In this document: one piece after another, positions 12,126-13,421 of the stretch
How the letters are laid out: each line of letters begins with the position of its first letter
How positions within the stretch are numbered: the stretch's first letter is position 1
Assembly (NCBI GenBank): GCA_002435595.1
Contig: DJBL01000039.1
Location: forward strand, 1 to 13,421
Reading direction: 5' to 3'
DNA: 13,421 nt
Source: Stenotrophomonas maltophilia
GTDB taxonomy: Bacteria; Pseudomonadota; Gammaproteobacteria; Xanthomonadales; Xanthomonadaceae
The notes under the pieces: generated by a model
Databases searched by the model: none
What the model was told of the DNA's origin: nothing
The model's input: only the letters and a program-made list of their open reading frames with translations
Program-made: the position numbers and the translations under genes

Positions 12126-12587
12126 GTGAACTGCAGTAAGCCGAATAGAAATGTGATGGCCGTCGCATTACTCTCCCTGACCGCCGTCCTGGCCGGGTGC
12201 GCGACGCCGCCCGCCTCCGAGCCCCGTGGCAAGTGGATGCCGGTCAACCGGATGTCCGAGACCACGCTGGCCATTCCCTTGCATCAGTCCTACATCTACC
12301 AGGCCGCGCCGATCGACAAGACCCTCAAGGGCATGGTCACGCGCTGGGCCAAGGACTCCGGGCTGACGCTGTCCTACCTGCACCCCAACGACTACACCCT
12401 GTACACGCCGGTGGCCAACATCCGCACCTCCAGTGTCGGTGAAGCGGCGGCCGCGCTGTCGGCTGCCTATGCCGCCCAGGGGGTTGTGGTGACGGTGGAC
12501 AACACGCGGATCACCGTGGGCGTTGCTGCCGCGTCCTCCGCCTCGACGGCAGCGGGGGCTTCGGCCGCCGATGCCACCGATCAGTAA
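12126..12587 (+). CDS. virB7: VirB7 lipoprotein with C-terminal N0-like domain
   Basis: A 153-residue outer-membrane lipoprotein of the T4SS core complex. The signal peptide (MNCSKPNRN, then VMAVALLSLTA) ends in the lipobox LAGC with Cys25 as lipidation site; Ala at +2 suggests outer-membrane sorting. A short linker (26-52, which would contact VirB9) precedes a folded domain at about 53-133 (YIYQAAPIDKTLKGMVTRWA, then LSYLHPNDYTLYTPVANI and VVTVDNTRITVG), matching the secretin-like N0 fold found in Xanthomonas VirB7 but absent from the short VirB7 proteins of Agrobacterium and conjugative plasmids. The tail is Ala/Ser-rich. The GTG at 12126 was chosen because it supplies the basic signal-peptide N-region and has GGTGA just upstream; ATG 12156 would start inside the hydrophobic core. 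virB8 follows 12 bases after the stop. Confidence 0.9.
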   Translation: MNCSKPNRNVMAVALLSLTAVLAGCATPPASEPRGKWMPVNRMSETTLAIPLHQSYIYQAAPIDKTLKGMVTRWAKDSGLTLSYLHPNDYTLYTPVANIRTSSVGEAAAALSAAYAAQGVVVTVDNTRITVGVAAASSASTAAGASAADATDQ

Positions 12588-12599
12588 TCGGGGCGCCGC

Positions 12600-13421
12600 A
12601 TGTTCGGGAAAAAGAACACCAAGTCGCCCGAGATCGATCGGGCCGTGTCGCAGGGGGTCAACTTCGAGGTGACCCTGGCCGAGCGCGCGCGTCGCAGCGA
12701 GCGTCGCGCCTGGATGGTTGCCTGGGCCGCGATCCTGATGTCGCTGCTGCTGGCCGGCGGCTACTTCCTGTTCCTGCCGTTGAAGGAAAAGGTGCCGTAC
12801 CTGGTCATGGCCGATCCGTATACCGGCACCGCGACGGTGGCACGCCTGACCGGCAACTTCAACGAGCGTGACGTCACCACCGAAGAAGCCATCAACAAGA
12901 GCAACGTGGCCCAGTTCATCCTGGCGCGCGAGTCCTACGATTCGGGCCTGATCGGCCAGCGCAACTGGCGGACCACGCTGTCGATGGCCGGTTCGGCGGT
13001 GTCGCCGGCCTACATGGCCCTGCACGCCGAGACCAATCCGGAGCGGCCGTTCCGCCTGTATGGCGGCCAGCGGTCGGTCAACGTGCGCATCCTCAGCATC
13101 GTGCTGATCGGCGGCGGGGAAGGGCGCCGACCCACCGGTGCCACCGTGCGCTTCCAGCGCAGCGTCTACGACAAGGCCACCGGCCGCTCGCAGCCGCTGG
13201 ACAGCAAGATCGCCACCATGGAGTTCACCTACGACAAGAACCTGCGGCTGGGCGATGAAGATCGCGTGCTCAATCCGCTCGGCTTCCGGGTGACCAATTA
13301 CCGCGTGGACAACGATTTCGCGCAGACGCCCGCGCAGGCCGCTGCCTTCAGCGCGCCAGCCGCACCCGTGGCCGCGCCGGCGATCGACCCTGCCGCCGCA
13401 CAGGCCGTGCCGGCCGGCTAC
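12600..13421 (+). CDS. virB8: VirB8 inner-membrane T4SS protein (3' end outside window)
   Basis: An open frame of 274 codons from ATG 12600 to the window end without a stop, so the gene continues beyond it. The product is a bitopic VirB8: a charged cytoplasmic N-terminus (1-37), one membrane helix (about 38-60, ending FLFLPLKE) and a periplasmic NTF2-like domain (about 62-240) with YLVMADPYTGT (67-77), NKSNVAQFILARESYD (99-114), VRFQRSVYD (183-191) and the family's NPxG motif at NPLGFRVTNYRVD (225-237). After residue 240 comes an Ala/Pro-rich tail that is still running at the window end. VirB8 is an assembly factor of the inner-membrane platform, linking VirB10 and other parts. It lies 12 bases after virB7; virB9, virB10 and virB11 are expected next, as in Xanthomonas. 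Confidence 0.93.
   Translation, partial: MFGKKNTKSPEIDRAVSQGVNFEVTLAERARRSERRAWMVAWAAILMSLLLAGGYFLFLPLKEKVPYLVMADPYTGTATVARLTGNFNERDVTTEEAINKSNVAQFILARESYDSGLIGQRNWRTTLSMAGSAVSPAYMALHAETNPERPFRLYGGQRSVNVRILSIVLIGGGEGRRPTGATVRFQRSVYDKATGRSQPLDSKIATMEFTYDKNLRLGDEDRVLNPLGFRVTNYRVDNDFAQTPAQAAAFSAPAAPVAAPAIDPAAAQAVPAGY

Noticed and set aside
11701..12168. Minus-strand frame of 155 codons in the T4SS control region, and a similar one at 11583-11930
   Set aside because: Ser/Thr/His/Pro-rich translation without hydrophobic core, no clear ribosome binding site, and it crosses the virB7 leader and start.
12168..13025. Minus-strand frame of 285 codons opposite virB7/virB8
   Set aside because: Gly/Arg/His-rich shadow of two recognised T4SS genes.

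Overview
The window is high-GC DNA with gene content typical of the Xanthomonadaceae (Xanthomonas/Stenotrophomonas group). The best indicator is the right end: a divergently arranged virD4 and virB7-virB8, where VirB7 is a lipoprotein with an extra C-terminal N0-like domain. This layout is known from the chromosomal type IV secretion system (T4SS) that these bacteria use to kill other bacteria. The genus is an inference.

Region 1 (1-3220, plus strand) is a signalling operon with overlapping genes: the end of a SpoIIE/RsbX-type phosphatase, a soluble histidine kinase, and a REC-PAS-HisKA-HATPase-REC hybrid kinase. This trio resembles the output end of proteobacterial stressosome (RsbR/S/T) modules, whose sensor genes would lie upstream and outside the window. 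Region 2 (3244-5535, minus strand) holds a degenerate SRAP/HMCES-family protein, a single-domain response regulator and a CDF cation-efflux transporter. Region 3 (5656-8119) holds an exonuclease III-type AP endonuclease (plus), an unrecognised 302-residue protein (minus) and a secreted DUF4124-like protein (plus).

Region 4 (8116-13421) is the edge of the T4SS locus. On the minus strand, reading right to left, are an inner-membrane coiled-coil protein with two extracytoplasmic cysteines, the coupling ATPase VirD4 (TTG start with a good ribosome binding site) and a signal-peptide alpha/beta hydrolase 13 bp after virD4. A 557-bp A+T-rich gap full of palindromes and direct repeats separates this set from plus-strand virB7 and virB8; virB8 runs off the window end. 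The gap probably carries divergent promoters and operators for the secretion apparatus.

The least ordinary items are the SRAP-family protein that has lost nearly all known catalytic residues and lies divergent to an AP endonuclease; the two accessory genes flanking virD4 (coiled-coil membrane protein and secreted hydrolase); the repeat-rich control region; and the first receiver domain of the hybrid kinase, whose conserved lysine is replaced by histidine. No tRNA, rRNA, CRISPR array, insertion sequence or secretion effector was seen.
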